Shown: piece by piece, positions 19,750 to 28,003 of the stretch
Layout: every line of letters begins with the position of its first letter
Position numbering within the stretch: the first letter of the stretch is position 1
Assembly: GCF_003367355.1 (NCBI RefSeq)
Contig: NZ_CP031413.1
Coordinates: 558,001 to 622,000 of the forward strand
DNA length: 64,000 nucleotides
Reading direction: 5' to 3'
Origin: Lysobacter sp. TY2-98
GTDB lineage: Bacteria; Pseudomonadota; Gammaproteobacteria; Xanthomonadales; Xanthomonadaceae
Program-made: the position numbers and the translations under genes
Notes under the pieces: model-generated
What the model was told of the DNA's origin: nothing
The model's input: only the letters and a program-made list of their open reading frames with translations
Database searches by the model: none

Positions 19750-19860
19750 CCTTCGGTCTTGCCCCGGATCGCTGGGCGATCCTCCGTACGCCATGGCCGA
19801 CGGGCCAAGTGTGTTGACGTACGGGCCGTCGAAGCGACGGCGGACTACTCCCCGAGAGGA
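19750..19860 (-). promoter_or_regulatory. yybP-ykoY manganese riboswitch
   Basis: On the minus strand the leader contains the conserved aptamer blocks in order: TCTCGGGGAGTAG, then GTCAACACACTTGG, then GGGGCAAGACCGAAGG. A variable stem (ATCGC...GCGAT region) and the GCCGTC/GACGGC hairpin lie between them. The outer helix pairs CCTCTCGG with CCGAAGG around a bulge. This class binds Mn2+ and turns on exporters. The start codon is 65 nt downstream and no U-tract terminator was seen between, so control is probably translational or through alternative pairing. Confidence 0.93.
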
Positions 19861-19866
19861 AGCCGC

Positions 19867-19872
19867 ATTGTA
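19867..19872 (-). promoter_or_regulatory. Probable -10 box of the Mn2+ exporter transcript
   Basis: TACAAT on the minus strand lies 7 nt before the first base of the riboswitch outer helix, as expected for a promoter that starts the aptamer. No clear -35 box. Confidence 0.5.
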
Positions 19873-19977
19873 ACGAGATGCCGGACCCGCGCGGTGAACG
19901 CGCACCGATGCAATCGATTACCGGAACTGCATCACAGGGCGCGCGGGTACGATGCGACGCTCACCTCGGAGACGCCC

Positions 19978-20952
19978 ATGCACTACCGCCGCCTCGGATC
20001 CTCCGGCCTGCAGTTGTCCGCGCTGTCCTTCGGGGCGTGGCTCACCTTCGGCAACCAGGTGCCGCGCAGCGAAGGCCGCAACCTCGTCGCCGCGGCGTGG
20101 GACCACGGCATCAACTTCTTCGACAACGCCGAGAGCTACGCGAACGGCAACGCCGAGTCGGTGATGGGCGACGTCATCGCCGACCTGCGCCTTCCGCGCG
20201 ACGGTTTCTGCGTGTCGAGCAAGGTGTTCTTCGGTGCCGCGGAAGATCCGCGACCGACGCAGCGCGGCCTGTCGAAGAAGCACGTGCACGATGCCTGCCA
20301 CGCAGCACTCAAGCGGCTGCGCGTCGACGCGCTGGACCTCTTCTATTGCCACCGCCCCGATCCGGACACGCCGGTTGAGGAAACCGTGTGGGCGATGGAC
20401 GCGCTGATCCGCCAGGGCAAGGTGCTGTACTGGGGCACGTCGGAGTGGCCGGCGCATCTCATCCGCGAGGCGCATCGCGTCGCCAAGACGCATCACCTCG
20501 TCGCGCCGCAGATGGAGCAGCCGCAATACAACCTGCTGCATCGCGAGCGCGTCGAACTCGAATACGCGCCGCTGTACGCGGAACTCGGCCTGGGGACGAC
20601 GACGTTCTCGCCGCTCGCATCGGGCCTCCTGACCGGCAAGTACGCGGACGCATCCAAGGACGAGCCCGCGCGACTGGAGCGCGAGGAACTCGGCTGGCTC
20701 AAGCGCATCGTCGTCGGCGACGAAAGCGAGCGACGCGTCGAGCGCGCGCGTCGTTTCGCCGAAGCCGCGAAGGCGATCGGCCATCCGCCGGCGACGCTCG
20801 CGATTGCGTGGTGCCTGCGCAATCCGCACGTGTCGAGCGTGATCCTCGGCGCGAGCCGCGTTGAACAGCTGCTGCAGAACCTCGCGGCGCTGGAGCTCGT
20901 CGACACGCTCGACGAGGTGCAGTGGCAACAGCTCGAAGCCGCGGCCGCATGA
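19978..20952 (+). CDS. Aldo/keto reductase (Kv-beta/YghZ-like)
   Basis: The 324-residue NADPH-dependent reductase starts at ATG 19978 (MHYRRLGSSGLQLSALSFGAW). The catalytic tetrad is visible: Asp and Tyr in NFFDNAESYANGNAE, Lys in CVSSKVFFG and His in FYCHRPD. The C-terminal cofactor site includes SSVILGASRVEQL. The length and sequence style match the AKR subfamily of potassium-channel beta subunits and bacterial YghZ, which reduce aldehydes. It diverges from the Mn2+ exporter and shares its intergenic region. No partner channel gene is adjacent. Confidence 0.92.
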   Translation: MHYRRLGSSGLQLSALSFGAWLTFGNQVPRSEGRNLVAAAWDHGINFFDNAESYANGNAESVMGDVIADLRLPRDGFCVSSKVFFGAAEDPRPTQRGLSKKHVHDACHAALKRLRVDALDLFYCHRPDPDTPVEETVWAMDALIRQGKVLYWGTSEWPAHLIREAHRVAKTHHLVAPQMEQPQYNLLHRERVELEYAPLYAELGLGTTTFSPLASGLLTGKYADASKDEPARLEREELGWLKRIVVGDESERRVERARRFAEAAKAIGHPPATLAIAWCLRNPHVSSVILGASRVEQLLQNLAALELVDTLDEVQWQQLEAAAA

Positions 20953-20979
20953 AAAAAAGGCGCCGGGAACGCCGGCGCC
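20952..20979 (-). terminator. Terminator of the sigma/anti-sigma/PDZ operon
   Basis: Stem GGCGCCGG/CCGGCGCC (20959-20966 with 20972-20979). On the minus strand it is followed by seven Ts. It lies 25 nt after the PDZ gene stop, directly against the aldo/keto reductase stop. Confidence 0.88.
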
Positions 20980-21003
20980 GATTGGGAAAAAAAGTGAGGT
21001 GCC

Positions 21004-22155
21004 TCAGTCGACGCGCGGAGGCGGCGGCAGCGCGATCATCGCGATCGGTGCCTTGCCCATGTCGAACTGCATGCCCACCTCCGGCCCCGCCGGCGGAGGC
21101 GGCGGCATCGGTGCGCCCGGATCGAGCGGCCGCATCGGGCCCATCGGAAAGCGCATCGGCTTCGGCACCTTGATCTGCGCGGTGCCGCTCTTGCGATCAC
21201 GCAGGTACTCGACGGCGACCGTCGCGTCTTCAGGCTTGGTGCGCAGAACGTCCATCACGTCACGCGGTGTCCTGACGTCGCGACCGTCGACCTTGCGGAT
21301 CACGTCGCCCGCCTGCAGGCCGGCCAGATCCGCGCCCGCGCTCACGACTAGCACGCCGCGATCGGTGCCGAAGTAACGACCGAGCTGCGCGTCGACCGAT
21401 GCGAGATTGAGCCCGTTCCAGCGGAAGGCTTCGGCGAGCGCGAGGTGCTCGCACTTGTCGCCGTCCTTGCAGGCGCCGTCGCGGGCGATGCGAACGATTT
21501 CGCGATGCATGCCCGGGTCGACGCCCGCCGGGGTGCCCGCCATCGGTTCGCCGTCGGGGCCGCGAACGATGCGGATCTCCCGCACGCCCGGGCCACCCGG
21601 ACCGCGCATCCCATGCATGCCCGGCATCGGACCACCCGGGCCCATCACCATCATCCGATCGGCGATCTTCGGCGTGACGTTGACCGTCGCCTTCCTGCCG
21701 TCGCGCTCGTAGTCCACCTTCACCGGCGTGTGGGTCTTGAGGTCGGCGAGCCGCGAGCGCAGGCCGTCAAGACGCGCCGCGCCGTCCGCACCGGTCAGCG
21801 TCCTGCCGTCGATACCGGTGATGCGGTCACCCGCACGCAGTCCAGCGGCGGCCGCGCCGCTGTCCGGCGTGACGCCTGCGACAAGTACACCGCGCGCTGC
21901 ATCCGGTTCGAGCAGCACGCCGAGCACGGGGCGACGGTACATCCGGTGCTCGATCACCATCGGGCCCTCACCGGGCACGCCGAGTTCCCGAGAGAGTTCA
22001 GCGACGCGCTTCGCATCCTGCTCCAGGCGAGTGCGCGCGTCAGCGAGTTCCTTCTCCTTCTGCGCGCGATCGTTCGACTGCGCGAACGCGCCGAACGCGA
22101 AGGTGGCGGCCAGCGCGATGGCCAATGTGGAGCGTGTTGCGATGCGTGCGTACAT
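21004..22155 (-). CDS. Exported protein with two PDZ domains
   Basis: The 383-residue protein starts at ATG 22155, preceded by GAGAGAGG, with a signal peptide (MYARIATRSTLAIALAATFAFGAFA). A short coiled-coil-like stretch (residues about 26-50) follows. PDZ1 (LGVLLEPDAARGVLVAGV, AGLRAGDRITGIDG), a Met/Gly/Pro-rich linker, PDZ2 (RGVLVVSAG, AGLQAGDVIRKVDGRDV), and a proline-rich tail come after. There is no trypsin-like protease domain, so it is not a DegP-type enzyme. It follows an ECF sigma and anti-sigma gene, suggesting an envelope-stress role. Confidence 0.85.
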   Translation of the reverse strand: MYARIATRSTLAIALAATFAFGAFAQSNDRAQKEKELADARTRLEQDAKRVAELSRELGVPGEGPMVIEHRMYRRPVLGVLLEPDAARGVLVAGVTPDSGAAAAGLRAGDRITGIDGRTLTGADGAARLDGLRSRLADLKTHTPVKVDYERDGRKATVNVTPKIADRMMVMGPGGPMPGMHGMRGPGGPGVREIRIVRGPDGEPMAGTPAGVDPGMHREIVRIARDGACKDGDKCEHLALAEAFRWNGLNLASVDAQLGRYFGTDRGVLVVSAGADLAGLQAGDVIRKVDGRDVRTPRDVMDVLRTKPEDATVAVEYLRDRKSGTAQIKVPKPMRFPMGPMRPLDPGAPMPPPPPAGPEVGMQFDMGKAPIAMIALPPPPRVD

Positions 22156-22172
22156 GGTCACCTCTCTCGAAA

Positions 22173-22991
22173 TCAGTCGACGCGTGCGAGCGCGTCTTCG
22201 TACGACTCGCCGTGCGCGGCGAGCCAGCGTTGCGTGCCTTCCAGTCCGGCGAGTTCGCGCAGTGCATTGACGCGGCGGCTCCACAGGTCCAGGCGTTCGG
22301 AATCGGTAAGCGCGGTCTGCGAGAGCGCGGCGTCGATCACGTGCAGGCGATCGTCGACGTCGCCCGTGAGCATCGCGGCTGCGGCGCTCTGCATGCGCTC
22401 GTCGCGGGCGTACGCGACCAGCGCTTCGAGGCGCGCGGATTCGGCGCGGAGATCGTTGAGCGATGCCGATGTCGTCGCTGCGTCCGGCGCGGGCGTTGCG
22501 GCGGTGCCAGTGATCGCGGACGGCCTGACTTCCGACGCGCGGTGCGGCGTCGTCGAAGCGACTGCTGGGGCCGCCAACGTCGCAGGCGCGTGCCCGGCCA
22601 CCGCGATGGCGGGCATCGATGCTGCCGTCGAAGCGCCTGTTGCATCGCCACTCTTATTAGAAGAGTTCGTCGTCGTGCTCTGCGCGGCGCCCGGCGCTGC
22701 ATCCGCACGCAGGCTCCGCGCATCCGCCGGGCCGGCCGAATCCTGCTGCGCGATCACCGTCGGTGCTTCGCGCGAGGCGGACATGACCAGCCACGCGCCG
22801 CCCGTCGCAACGGCGAGCGTCGCGGCGATCGCCCAGCCGGTCGTCGACCGACGATGGCGCGGCGTCGCCCCCGGCAGCGACGCGGCGATGCGCGACCACG
22901 CATCGGATGGCGGCGCCTCGGTCGGCAACGACGCGAACGCCTGCGACCAGTCGGACGGCTGCATTGGGTGGGAAGGAAATGAATCAGCCAC
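22173..22991 (-). CDS. Probable anti-sigma factor, single-pass membrane protein
   Basis: The 272-residue protein has a cytoplasmic N-terminus of about 50 residues, one transmembrane segment (GWAIAATLAVATGGAWLVMSA), and an Ala/Thr/Ser-rich periplasmic linker. A helical C-terminal domain (LEALVAYARDERMQ to the end) follows. It overlaps the sigma-factor gene by 8 nt and no ZAS zinc motif is visible. Assignment as anti-sigma factor rests on topology and on the overlap with the ECF sigma gene, not on a recognised domain. Confidence 0.72.
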   Translation of the reverse strand: MADSFPSHPMQPSDWSQAFASLPTEAPPSDAWSRIAASLPGATPRHRRSTTGWAIAATLAVATGGAWLVMSASREAPTVIAQQDSAGPADARSLRADAAPGAAQSTTTNSSNKSGDATGASTAASMPAIAVAGHAPATLAAPAVASTTPHRASEVRPSAITGTAATPAPDAATTSASLNDLRAESARLEALVAYARDERMQSAAAAMLTGDVDDRLHVIDAALSQTALTDSERLDLWSRRVNALRELAGLEGTQRWLAAHGESYEDALARVD

Positions 22992-23595
22992 GAACGGCCT
23001 CCTGCGGTGTTTCCAGCAGCGCGCGCAGCCGGCGGCTGCCGCGTGCGAGTTGCGATTTGGAAAAACTGGGCGTGCGCTGCATGAGGTCGGCGATCTCCTC
23101 GTGCGTATAGCCCTCGGCGTGGTACAGCCAGAGCACGCTGCGGGTGGACGACGGCAGCTTGTTCATCGCGCGAGACAGCGCGGCGGCGTCCGCCGCGGCC
23201 GCGGGCGGCGGCGCGAAGTCCTCGAACTCGTGCTCGCCCATCGGCAGTTCGTCGCTCAGCAGTCGCCGCTTGCGCAGCTTCTGCAGCGCCTCGTTGACCG
23301 CCACCTGCCGCAACCAGCCCCAGAACGGACTGCCGCCGCGGAACGAGCCGATGTTGCCGAACACCTTCAGCATGGTGTCCTGCAGCACGTCGGCCGCGTC
23401 GTCGCGATCGCCGCAGAGGCGCATCGCGAGGGTGAACACCGGGCGTTCGAACCAGCGGAACAGCTGCTCGAGCGCCGCATGCTCGCCGCGGCGCGCGCGG
23501 TCCAGCAGCGACGCCGGCACGTCGATCGCGAAGCTGCTCCGCGGGCGCGGCGCAACGGCGGGCGAGGGGTCGACGGCGGTCATGGCGACGGTCAT
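22984..23595 (-). CDS. ECF-type RNA polymerase sigma factor
   Basis: The 203-residue sigma-70 family protein has region 2 at about residues 30-100 (LEQLFRWFERPVFTLAMRLCGD, DAADVLQDTMLKVFGNIGSFRGGSPFWGWLRQVAVNEAL). Region 4 is at about 140-190 (LPSSTRSVLWLYHAEGYTHEEIADLM, KSQLARGSRRLRALL). It redirects RNA polymerase to a small regulon. It is the first gene of a likely operon with the membrane anti-sigma candidate and the PDZ protein, and it diverges from the SPFH gene. The inducing signal is unknown. Confidence 0.92.
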   Translation of the reverse strand: MTVAMTAVDPSPAVAPRPRSSFAIDVPASLLDRARRGEHAALEQLFRWFERPVFTLAMRLCGDRDDAADVLQDTMLKVFGNIGSFRGGSPFWGWLRQVAVNEALQKLRKRRLLSDELPMGEHEFEDFAPPPAAAADAAALSRAMNKLPSSTRSVLWLYHAEGYTHEEIADLMQRTPSFSKSQLARGSRRLRALLETPQEAVRG

Positions 23596-23679
23596 TCCCT
23601 CCTATCGATGCACGAGGCCGGCAAACCGTCGCAGGCGGCGGCGAGGCCTATACTCCGCCCATCAAAAGGGGAGACTGTC

Positions 23680-24624
23680 ATGGGTGGATCGATCGTCGGA
23701 CTTGTACTCGCGTTCCTCGTCGTCATCGCGCTGTTCAAGACGGTCCGCATGGTCCCGCAGGGCTACGAGTGGACGGTCGAACGTTTCGGCAAGTACACCC
23801 ACACGCTCGAGCCCGGCCTGCACTTCCTGTTCCCGATCGTTTACGGCGTCGGCCGCAAGATCAACATGATGGAGCAGGTGCTCGACGTGCCCAGCCAGGA
23901 CGTCATCACCAAGGACAACGCGGTCGTCAAGGTCGACGGCATCGTGTTCTTCCAGGTGCTCGACGCGGCGAAGGCGGCGTACGAGGTCGCGACGCTGGAG
24001 ATCGCGATCCTCAACCTGGTGATGACCAACATCCGTACCGCGATCGGTTCGATGGACCTCGACGAGTCGCTGTCCAAGCGCGACGAGATCAATACGAAGG
24101 TGCTGGTGGCGGTCGACCAGGCGACGCATCCGTGGGGCATCAAGGTCAACCGCATCGAGCTTAAGGACATCGCGCCGCCGCGCGACCTCGTCGACTCGAT
24201 GGCGCGGCAGATGAAGGCCGAGCGCGAGAAGCGCGCGAACATCCTCGAGGCCGAGGGTTTCCGCCAGGCGGCGATCCTGAAGGCCGAAGGCGAGAAGCAG
24301 TCGGTGATCCTCGAGGCCGAAGGCCAGCGCGAAGCCGCGTTCCGCGCCGCCGAGGCACGCGAGCGTTCCGCCGAAGCTGAAGCCAAGGCGACGCAGCTGG
24401 TGTCGAACGCGATCGCCGAAGGCAATGTGCAGGCGATCAACTACTTCGTCGCGCAGAAGTACATCGAGGCCTTCAAGTCGCTGGCCGAAGCGCCGAACCA
24501 GAAGTTCGTGATGATGCCGATGGAGTCGAGCGGCATCATCGGTTCGATCGCCGGCATCGCCGAACTGGCGAAGGAAGCGATGGACCGCCAGTCGGCGCCG
24601 AAGCCGCCGTCGCTGCCGCGCTGA
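23680..24624 (+). CDS. SPFH/band 7 stomatin-like membrane protein (QmcA-type)
   Basis: The 314-residue protein starts at ATG 23680, preceded by AAAAGGGGAG. It has one N-terminal membrane segment (IVGLVLAFLVVIALFKTV). A band-7 domain (VPQGYEWTVERFGKYTHTLEPGLHFLFP) and the Ala/Glu-rich coiled-coil typical of stomatins (AILKAEGEKQSVILEAEGQREAAFRAAEARE) follow. It forms membrane scaffolds and is usually paired with NfeD, as here. A TATACT box lies about 30 nt upstream. A far longer in-frame ORF upstream runs across the opposite-strand sigma operon and is not coding. Confidence 0.92.
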   Translation: MGGSIVGLVLAFLVVIALFKTVRMVPQGYEWTVERFGKYTHTLEPGLHFLFPIVYGVGRKINMMEQVLDVPSQDVITKDNAVVKVDGIVFFQVLDAAKAAYEVATLEIAILNLVMTNIRTAIGSMDLDESLSKRDEINTKVLVAVDQATHPWGIKVNRIELKDIAPPRDLVDSMARQMKAEREKRANILEAEGFRQAAILKAEGEKQSVILEAEGQREAAFRAAEARERSAEAEAKATQLVSNAIAEGNVQAINYFVAQKYIEAFKSLAEAPNQKFVMMPMESSGIIGSIAGIAELAKEAMDRQSAPKPPSLPR

Positions 24625-24634
24625 GGCCGCCGCC

Positions 24635-25075
24635 ATGCACTGGTCGTTTGCCGCCACCGTCTGGGCCGTCGTCGCGCTGGTACTGATCGCGGCGGAGATC
24701 ATCGCGCCCGGCGCCTTCATGCTCTGGCTCGGCATCGCCGCCGCGGCGACGTGTCTGCTGGTCGTCCTCGCGCCGGGGCTCGCGCTGGCGTGGCAGCTGG
24801 TCGCGTTCGCGCTGCTGAGCCTGCTCTCCGTCTTTATCTATGTGCGCTTCTTCCGTGGACGCGGTCGCGAGAGTGATCGACCGGCGCTCAACCGTCGCGC
24901 CGAGCAGCTGGTCGGTCGCGTGGTGCCGTTGATGGCCCCGATCATCGACGGCCACGGTCGCGTCCAGATCGCCGATGCGTTCTGGGACGTCGAAGGCCCG
25001 GATCTTCCGGCGGGCGCACGCGTCCGCGTGATCGGCGTGCGCGGGATGACGCTGGAAGTGCGGCCGCAGGAGTAG
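24635..25075 (+). CDS. NfeD-like membrane protein
   Basis: The 146-residue protein has two to three hydrophobic helices in the first 70 residues (WAVVALVLIAAEIIAPGAFMLWLGIAAAATC and the next helix). A C-terminal OB-fold domain (LVGRVVPLMAPIIDGHGRVQIADAFWDVEG) follows. This is the short NfeD1b type, without a serine protease domain. It starts 11 nt after the SPFH gene; the stomatin-NfeD pair is a conserved operon and the products are thought to work together in the membrane. Confidence 0.9.
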   Translation: MHWSFAATVWAVVALVLIAAEIIAPGAFMLWLGIAAAATCLLVVLAPGLALAWQLVAFALLSLLSVFIYVRFFRGRGRESDRPALNRRAEQLVGRVVPLMAPIIDGHGRVQIADAFWDVEGPDLPAGARVRVIGVRGMTLEVRPQE

Positions 25076-25124
25076 GGCGCGTCGACCCCTCGACGGGTCG
25101 CACGAATGCCGTGGTCCGACTCGC

Positions 25125-25156
25125 AGCCCGGGCGGTGATGACCCTCCGGGCTTTTC
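25125..25156 (+). terminator. Terminator of the SPFH-nfeD operon
   Basis: Stem AGCCCGG/CCGGGCT (25125-25131 with 25146-25152) and a 14-nt loop, followed by TTT and a T-rich stretch. Confidence 0.75.
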
Positions 25157-25298
25157 ATTCTTTAGTGTCCGCGATCGCACATCGCGTGTCCGCCGTGCGG
25201 TAGCGCATCGGGATTCGGCGCCGACAAGTCGAGGCGCGGTGCGATCAGCCGCTGGCAATCCGCGATAATCGCCGGCTCACCCACGCCGCGATCCCGCC

Positions 25299-26402
25299 AT
25301 GACGAACAAGACGGTCCTCAACGAGACCCACCGCGCCCACGGCGCCAAGATGGTCGACTTCGGCGGATGGGACATGCCCATCCATTACGGCTCGCAGATC
25401 GACGAGCACCACCAGGTGCGTCGCGACGCCGGCATGTTCGACGTCTCCCACATGACGGTGGTCGACCTGAAGGGCGCGCGCGTGCGCGAGTTCCTCCGCC
25501 GGCTCGTCGCCAATTCGGTCGACAAGCTCAAGAAGCCGGGCAAGGCGCTGTACACCTGCATGCTCAACGAGCGCGGCGGCGTCATCGACGACCTCATCGT
25601 CTACTTCCTCGACGAGTCGTTCTTCCGGCTGGTGGTCAACGCCGCCACGCGCGAGAAAGACCTCGCGTGGATCCGCCAGCAGGCGGCCGCGTTCGACGTC
25701 AGCGTCACCGAGCGCGACGACTACGGAATGATCGCGGTGCAGGGTCCCAACGCGCGCGCCAAGGTGATCGGCCTGCTGCGCGAATCCGATCGTGCGGCGG
25801 TCGAGAAGGTCGGCCGCTTTGCCGCGGCGACGGGCATCACCGACGACGGCCTCGAACTGTTCGTCGCGCGTACCGGCTATACCGGTGAGGACGGTTTCGA
25901 AGTGCTTGTTCCCGCCGACCAGACCGTGCGCGTGTGGGATCGGCTCGTCGAAGCGGGCGTCAAGCCGGCGGGCCTGGGTGCACGCGACACGCTACGCCTC
26001 GAAGCCGGCATGAACCTCTACGGCCAGGACATGGACGAGGACGTCTCGCCCTATGAAGCGGGTCTCGCCTGGACCGTGTCGATGGACGAAGGCCGCGACT
26101 TCATCGGCCGCGCGCCGCTCGAGAAGCAACTCGCCGAAGGTACGGCGCGCCAGATGGTCGGGCTGGTGATGGACGAGAAGGGCGTGCTGCGTCACGGCCA
26201 GAAGGTCATCACCGCGGCGGGCGAGGGCGAGATTCTTTCCGGCACGTTCTCACCGACCATCGGCAAGGCGATCGCACTCGCGCGCGTGCCGGCGGGCGAG
26301 ACCGGCGATGTGCGCGTCGACATCCGCGGTCGCGAAGTGCCGGTGCGCGTCGTCAAATATCCGTTCGTGCGCGAAGGCCAGAACCTCGTTCCCGACGCAT
26401 GA
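25299..26402 (+). CDS. gcvT: Aminomethyltransferase, glycine cleavage T protein
   Basis: The 367-residue folate enzyme of the glycine cleavage system starts [30 protein letters not shown]. It shows [45 protein letters not shown] and [14 protein letters not shown], all typical of GcvT. It transfers the aminomethyl group from lipoyl-GcvH to THF, giving ammonia and methylene-THF, which MetF (7664-8485) can use. gcvH follows after 103 nt; gcvP is not in the window. No glycine riboswitch was found upstream. Confidence 0.96.
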   Translation: MTNKTVLNETHRAHGAKMVDFGGWDMPIHYGSQIDEHHQVRRDAGMFDVSHMTVVDLKGARVREFLRRLVANSVDKLKKPGKALYTCMLNERGGVIDDLIVYFLDESFFRLVVNAATREKDLAWIRQQAAAFDVSVTERDDYGMIAVQGPNARAKVIGLLRESDRAAVEKVGRFAAATGITDDGLELFVARTGYTGEDGFEVLVPADQTVRVWDRLVEAGVKPAGLGARDTLRLEAGMNLYGQDMDEDVSPYEAGLAWTVSMDEGRDFIGRAPLEKQLAEGTARQMVGLVMDEKGVLRHGQKVITAAGEGEILSGTFSPTIGKAIALARVPAGETGDVRVDIRGREVPVRVVKYPFVREGQNLVPDA

Positions 26403-26505
26403 TCCGAAAGCGTGCGGACGAGCGGCTGCCGCGTCCGCATCGCTTGGCTAAACTAGCCGCGCATCGCATCCACCCCACGCGACCCCACGACGCACCGGAG
26501 CACCC

Positions 26506-26898
26506 ATGAGCGAGATCCCTGGCGACCTGAAGTTCCTCAAGACCCACGAATGGGCCCGCGTCGAAGGCGGCGGCAAAGTCACCGTCGGTATTTCCGACCA
26601 CGCGCAGGGACTGCTCGGCGACCTCGTCTATGTCGAACTGCCGAGCGTCGGTGACCGCGTCGAAGCGGGCAACGCCTGTGCCGTCGTCGAGTCGGTCAAG
26701 GCGGCGTCCGACGTCTACGCGCCGGTCAGCGGCAAGGTGATCGCGGTGAACTCCGCGCTGACCGACAAGCCGGAAACGATCAACGAAGACGCGTACGGCG
26801 AAGGCTGGCTGTACCAGCTCGAGATCGAGGACGCCGAGCAGCTCAACGACCTGCTCGAGCCCGACGATTACGCCGAGCAGCTGGACGAAGATCACTGA
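26506..26898 (+). CDS. gcvH: Glycine cleavage system H protein
   Basis: The 130-residue lipoyl carrier has the lipoyl-attachment segment [20 protein letters not shown], with the modified Lys in VESVKAAS, and the C-terminal WLYQLEIED. It starts at ATG 26506 preceded by CCGGAGCACCC. It shuttles the aminomethyl group between GcvP and GcvT. It follows gcvT in the same orientation and ends at a strong terminator. Confidence 0.96.
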   Translation: MSEIPGDLKFLKTHEWARVEGGGKVTVGISDHAQGLLGDLVYVELPSVGDRVEAGNACAVVESVKAASDVYAPVSGKVIAVNSALTDKPETINEDAYGEGWLYQLEIEDAEQLNDLLEPDDYAEQLDEDH

Positions 26899-26923
26899 GC
26901 GATCGCTCAGGTGGAATCTCGGG

Positions 26924-26958
26924 AAGGCCGCGGAAGTCCGCGGCCTTCTTCGTTTTTT
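26924..26958 (+). terminator. Terminator of gcvT-gcvH
   Basis: Perfect stem AAGGCCGCGG/CCGCGGCCTT (26924-26933 with 26938-26947), loop AAGT, then CTTCGTTTTTT. Confidence 0.92.
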
Positions 26959-27641
26959 GGGGGCGTGCCGACGTCGCGGCGAGCGAGCGCCGCGTGGATG
27001 TGCGGAGTCGCGCTCGTCGCGCGCGAGTGCGTCGGCACCGGTCGGCGGTGGCGCGCCGACACTCGTGACGCGCCACGCAGTTCAATGGCGCGCGGGTCGT
27101 GATCGCGACGCACCGGCATCGACCCACGCCAGCGCACCGACGCTCGGACACGTCGCGCGAGTGATGGCGCGACCTCATCGATGCGCCCGTTCGCGACACG
27201 CGATGCGGTCGCTCAGCGACGTCGAACGATGCGTCGAAGACGATTCGCGACACCGCGATCGCGTCTCGTCGACCGTCCCGAACGCTCCGTCGAGGGCGCC
27301 GACAGTTCGCGCAAATTCGCGCAATCGGGGTGGTGCGACGCGCCAGTTGTCGGATTTCTTCGCGCCGCGCACACGCCCGCGAAGCCGTCCGTTCGGCTCC
27401 CGTTTGGGGTGCGAGCGCGGGTGTGCGACGTCGCACTGCGTGCGACCGCTTCGTGCATGCGTCGAAAAGAAGTGCCTTTAAACAAGACGTTTTTTTTCGA
27501 CGCGCGATTCGATGCGCGTTCGTTGCATCGAATCGGATCGCGTCCAGCGATGCGTCATCGTGCGGCGCGGTCGGCGCCCCCGTCCGACCACCCCGAAAAA
27601 AATTTCGCCTAAGTTGTTGACACACCAAAAAACCGTGATTA

Positions 27642-27824
27642 GGTTTCGCCCCAGCAGCGAAACCTGCATAAGCGAGTGGCAAAAAACGACGCGACAACGC
27701 GCACCACAAAACGGAACTCCGCCCGGACCTCAAAACCGGTGGACGCAGGATCCGTTTCCCTCGCGAAAACGTTCGACGCATTCCGAAGCAGCCCGATCCG
27801 CCGCTGGCGGGCCGGGCTTTTTCA
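27642..27824 (+). ncRNA. Candidate small RNA upstream of the histone-like gene
   Basis: The segment lies between a TTGACA box (27617-27622) and a strong intrinsic terminator (27790-27824). It begins with a perfect 8-bp hairpin GGTTTCGC/GCGAAACC that exposes CCCAGCA, a C-rich loop of the kind seen in Xanthomonas regulatory RNAs. No protein reading frame fits. The -10 box is weak (TAGGTT) and would overlap the hairpin, so the 5' end is uncertain. It could instead be the leader of the histone-like mRNA. Confidence 0.35.
27790..27824 (+). terminator. Intrinsic terminator with no protein gene before it
   Basis: Outer stem AGCCCG/CGGGCT (27790-27795 with 27813-27818) and inner stem CCGCC/GGCGG (27798-27802 with 27806-27810), followed by five Ts. 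The nearest upstream protein gene already has its own terminator 830 nt earlier. Confidence 0.8.
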
Positions 27825-28003
27825 TGGGCGCATCGAACGTGCAGAACAGACAGGTGCTGTCGATTTCGGCGGGCGCGAAAGTGTTCCGCCGCTGCTTCCA
27901 CCGCATCGGTTCCAGGATGCGGTGGCCAGTCGCTGGGCTGTTCCCGCGACGTTGTCTTGAACTGGGCAATACCCCGATAGACCACTAAACGAGGAGCCAC
28001 CCC

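Larger units (their letters stand above)
26959..28003. other. 1.05-kb region without a credible protein gene
   Basis: Open frames exist on both strands but are Arg/Ser/Ala-rich, lack domains and have no codon-position bias, so they look like GC-rich chance. The first ~650 nt are crowded with TCG/CGA words. Structured elements follow: inverted repeats GCGTCGAAAA/TTTTCGACGC (27459-27503), CGATTCGATGC/GCATCGAATCG (27505-27535) and GGTTTCGC/GCGAAACC (27642-27664). A TTGACA at 27617-27622 and an orphan terminator at 27790-27824 suggest a non-coding RNA. The histone-like gene's SD (AGGAG) is at the far end. Confidence 0.55.

Noticed and set aside
25076-25298. Possible glycine riboswitch upstream of gcvT
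   Set aside because: No GGAGAG...CACCGAAGG-type aptamer blocks were found; only the nfeD terminator is structured.
27676-27960. Plus-strand frame starting MAKNDATTRTTKRNSA, Lys/Thr-rich like the downstream gene
   Set aside because: Third-position GC is no higher than background, it runs straight through the intrinsic terminator hairpin, and its C-terminal half is featureless.
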